Positions 63,564 to 64,000 of a stretch of DNA of 64,000 nucleotides are shown piece after piece; the stretch's first letter is position 1; each line of letters opens with the position of its first letter. The translations under genes were made by a program, and so were the position numbers. The stretch covers positions 62,001-126,000 of the forward strand of contig NZ_QXXQ01000010.1 in assembly GCF_003570715.1 (NCBI RefSeq), in the 5' to 3' direction. The notes below the pieces were generated by a model. That model was not told where the DNA came from. It did not search any database and saw only the letters and a program-made list of their open reading frames with translations. Source of the DNA: Gemmobacter lutimaris. GTDB lineage: Bacteria; Pseudomonadota; Alphaproteobacteria; Rhodobacterales; Rhodobacteraceae.

Positions 63564-63588
63564 TACGCCGCCAGCCTGACCTTGTTAC
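63564..63588 (-). promoter_or_regulatory. ECF-type promoter of sigF-nrsF (autoregulation)
   Basis: On the minus strand GTAACA (63588-63583), 15 bp and CGTA (63567-63564). It resembles the promoter in front of the bufferin gene and the GTAAC/CGAA elements reported for Caulobacter SigF. Confidence 0.55.
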
Positions 63589-63644
63589 AGCCGCTCACGA
63601 CATTTCTGCAATGGATCACGGGTGAACACACAAGCGTGATGTGC

Positions 63645-63670
63645 GTAACGCCCCCGGCCTGTCCGGCGAA
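63645..63670 (+). promoter_or_regulatory. SigF-type ECF promoter of the bufferin gene
   Basis: GTAACG (63645-63650), a 16-bp spacer and CGAA (63667-63670), 55 bp upstream of the ATG. It fits the -35 GTAACC / -10 CGAA consensus recalled for Caulobacter SigF targets. Confidence 0.72.
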
Positions 63671-63725
63671 ATGCACTGCGAGGGCCGGACGCGCCCTTGT
63701 TTCTGATCCAACGGAGGATGACCCG

Positions 63726-64000
63726 ATGACCATGATGACCAAGACCCTGTCGCTGACCGCCACGCTGGCCACCGCGCTGACACTGGCCGCCGCGCAGGCG
63801 CAGGCCGAGGGCGATATGGAGAAATGCTATGGCGTCGCCATGGCGGGCCAGAACGATTGCGCGGCAGGCCCTGGCACCACCTGCGCCGGCACCGCGACGA
63901 AAGACTATCAGGGCAACGCATGGAAATACGTTCCCGCGGGCACCTGCGCCAGCATCGAGACCCCGCATGGCATGGGTTCGCTGGAGCCGGTCAACATGTG
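63726..64000 (+). CDS. bufA1: Bufferin precursor, DUF2282 (BufA1-like), cut by window end
   Basis: 91 codons are seen, ending inside the gene or at its very end. Signal peptide [27 protein letters not shown], then a short mature part with four conserved Cys: EKCYG, NDCAAG, TTCAGT and GTCASIE. These are the core Cys of DUF2282 bufferins, RiPPs whose Cys are converted by an MNIO (DUF692) enzyme, secreted and able to bind copper. A GGAGG site precedes the ATG at 63726. The MNIO and DUF2063 partner genes are expected just beyond the window. Confidence 0.88.
   Translation, partial: MTMMTKTLSLTATLATALTLAAAQAQAEGDMEKCYGVAMAGQNDCAAGPGTTCAGTATKDYQGNAWKYVPAGTCASIETPHGMGSLEPVNM

Noticed and set aside
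1-64000. CRISPR arrays, tRNA/rRNA genes, insertion sequences, prophage
   Set aside because: No regularly spaced repeats, no cloverleaf or rRNA signatures in the intergenic gaps, and no transposase or integrase frames were found by eye.

Overview
The window is GC-rich, densely packed DNA whose gene content and order point to an alphaproteobacterium of the Rhodobacteraceae/Paracoccaceae group. The grounds are an rsmB–heparinase-family neighbourhood, an hslO–NUDIX–cca operon, an FMN-riboswitch-controlled type II lumazine synthase, TRAP/TAXI transporters, and ery-type polyol genes as in Rhizobiales and Brucella. I saw no tRNA, rRNA, CRISPR array, insertion sequence or prophage. The assignment to a family is inference from gene content. 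Layout: (1) 1-17139 is mostly core genome: heparinase II/III-family protein, gph, rsmB, an SDHAF4-like protein, dapB, rbfA, truB, an RTX-repeat protein, rpsO, cca, hslO, three signalling or NUDIX genes, ilvA and argG. (2) 17158-20842 is a self-contained TetR-controlled ABC efflux operon. (3) 20889-24054 is a TAXI-type TRAP transporter, followed by an FMN riboswitch and ribH. (4) 24930-45337 is a large polyol catabolic locus. Its minus-strand operon encodes a DUF2291 protein, a ribose-type ABC transporter (eryEFG-like), an FGGY kinase and a GlpD-like dehydrogenase. Its plus-strand operon is eryA-eryB-eryC, an iron-type alcohol dehydrogenase and eryD. Beyond these lie a divergent transketolase gene and a deoR-eryH-eryI-fbp-fba operon. 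(5) 45331-62283 is a second catabolic region: two acyl-CoA ligases, an LLM flavin monooxygenase, a racemase-fold protein, a cyclase-family hydrolase, a DUF35-SDR fusion, a thiolase-like protein, Ohr, LysR, an HpcH aldolase, an MDR reductase, an EthD-like protein, a DctPQM TRAP transporter and a GlcD-type FAD oxidase. (6) 62347-64000 holds an ECF sigma factor with its NrsF-type anti-sigma factor, divergent from the start of a bufferin (DUF2282) gene. How the parts work together: in region 4 the transporter should bring in erythritol. EryA phosphorylates it, EryB oxidises it, and EryC, EryH and EryI isomerise the product to D-erythrose 4-phosphate. The same locus carries transketolase, class II aldolase and class I FBPase, which could move erythrose 4-phosphate into sedoheptulose and pentose phosphates without transaldolase. 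A second kinase/dehydrogenase pair in the transporter operon suggests another polyol. Region 5 looks like a CoA-dependent degradation pathway for an unidentified ring or carboxylic compound, with its own transporter. Region 6 is most likely a metal-stress module: sigma factor, membrane anti-sigma factor and a secreted cysteine-rich RiPP precursor, with matching ECF-type promoters in front of both transcription units.
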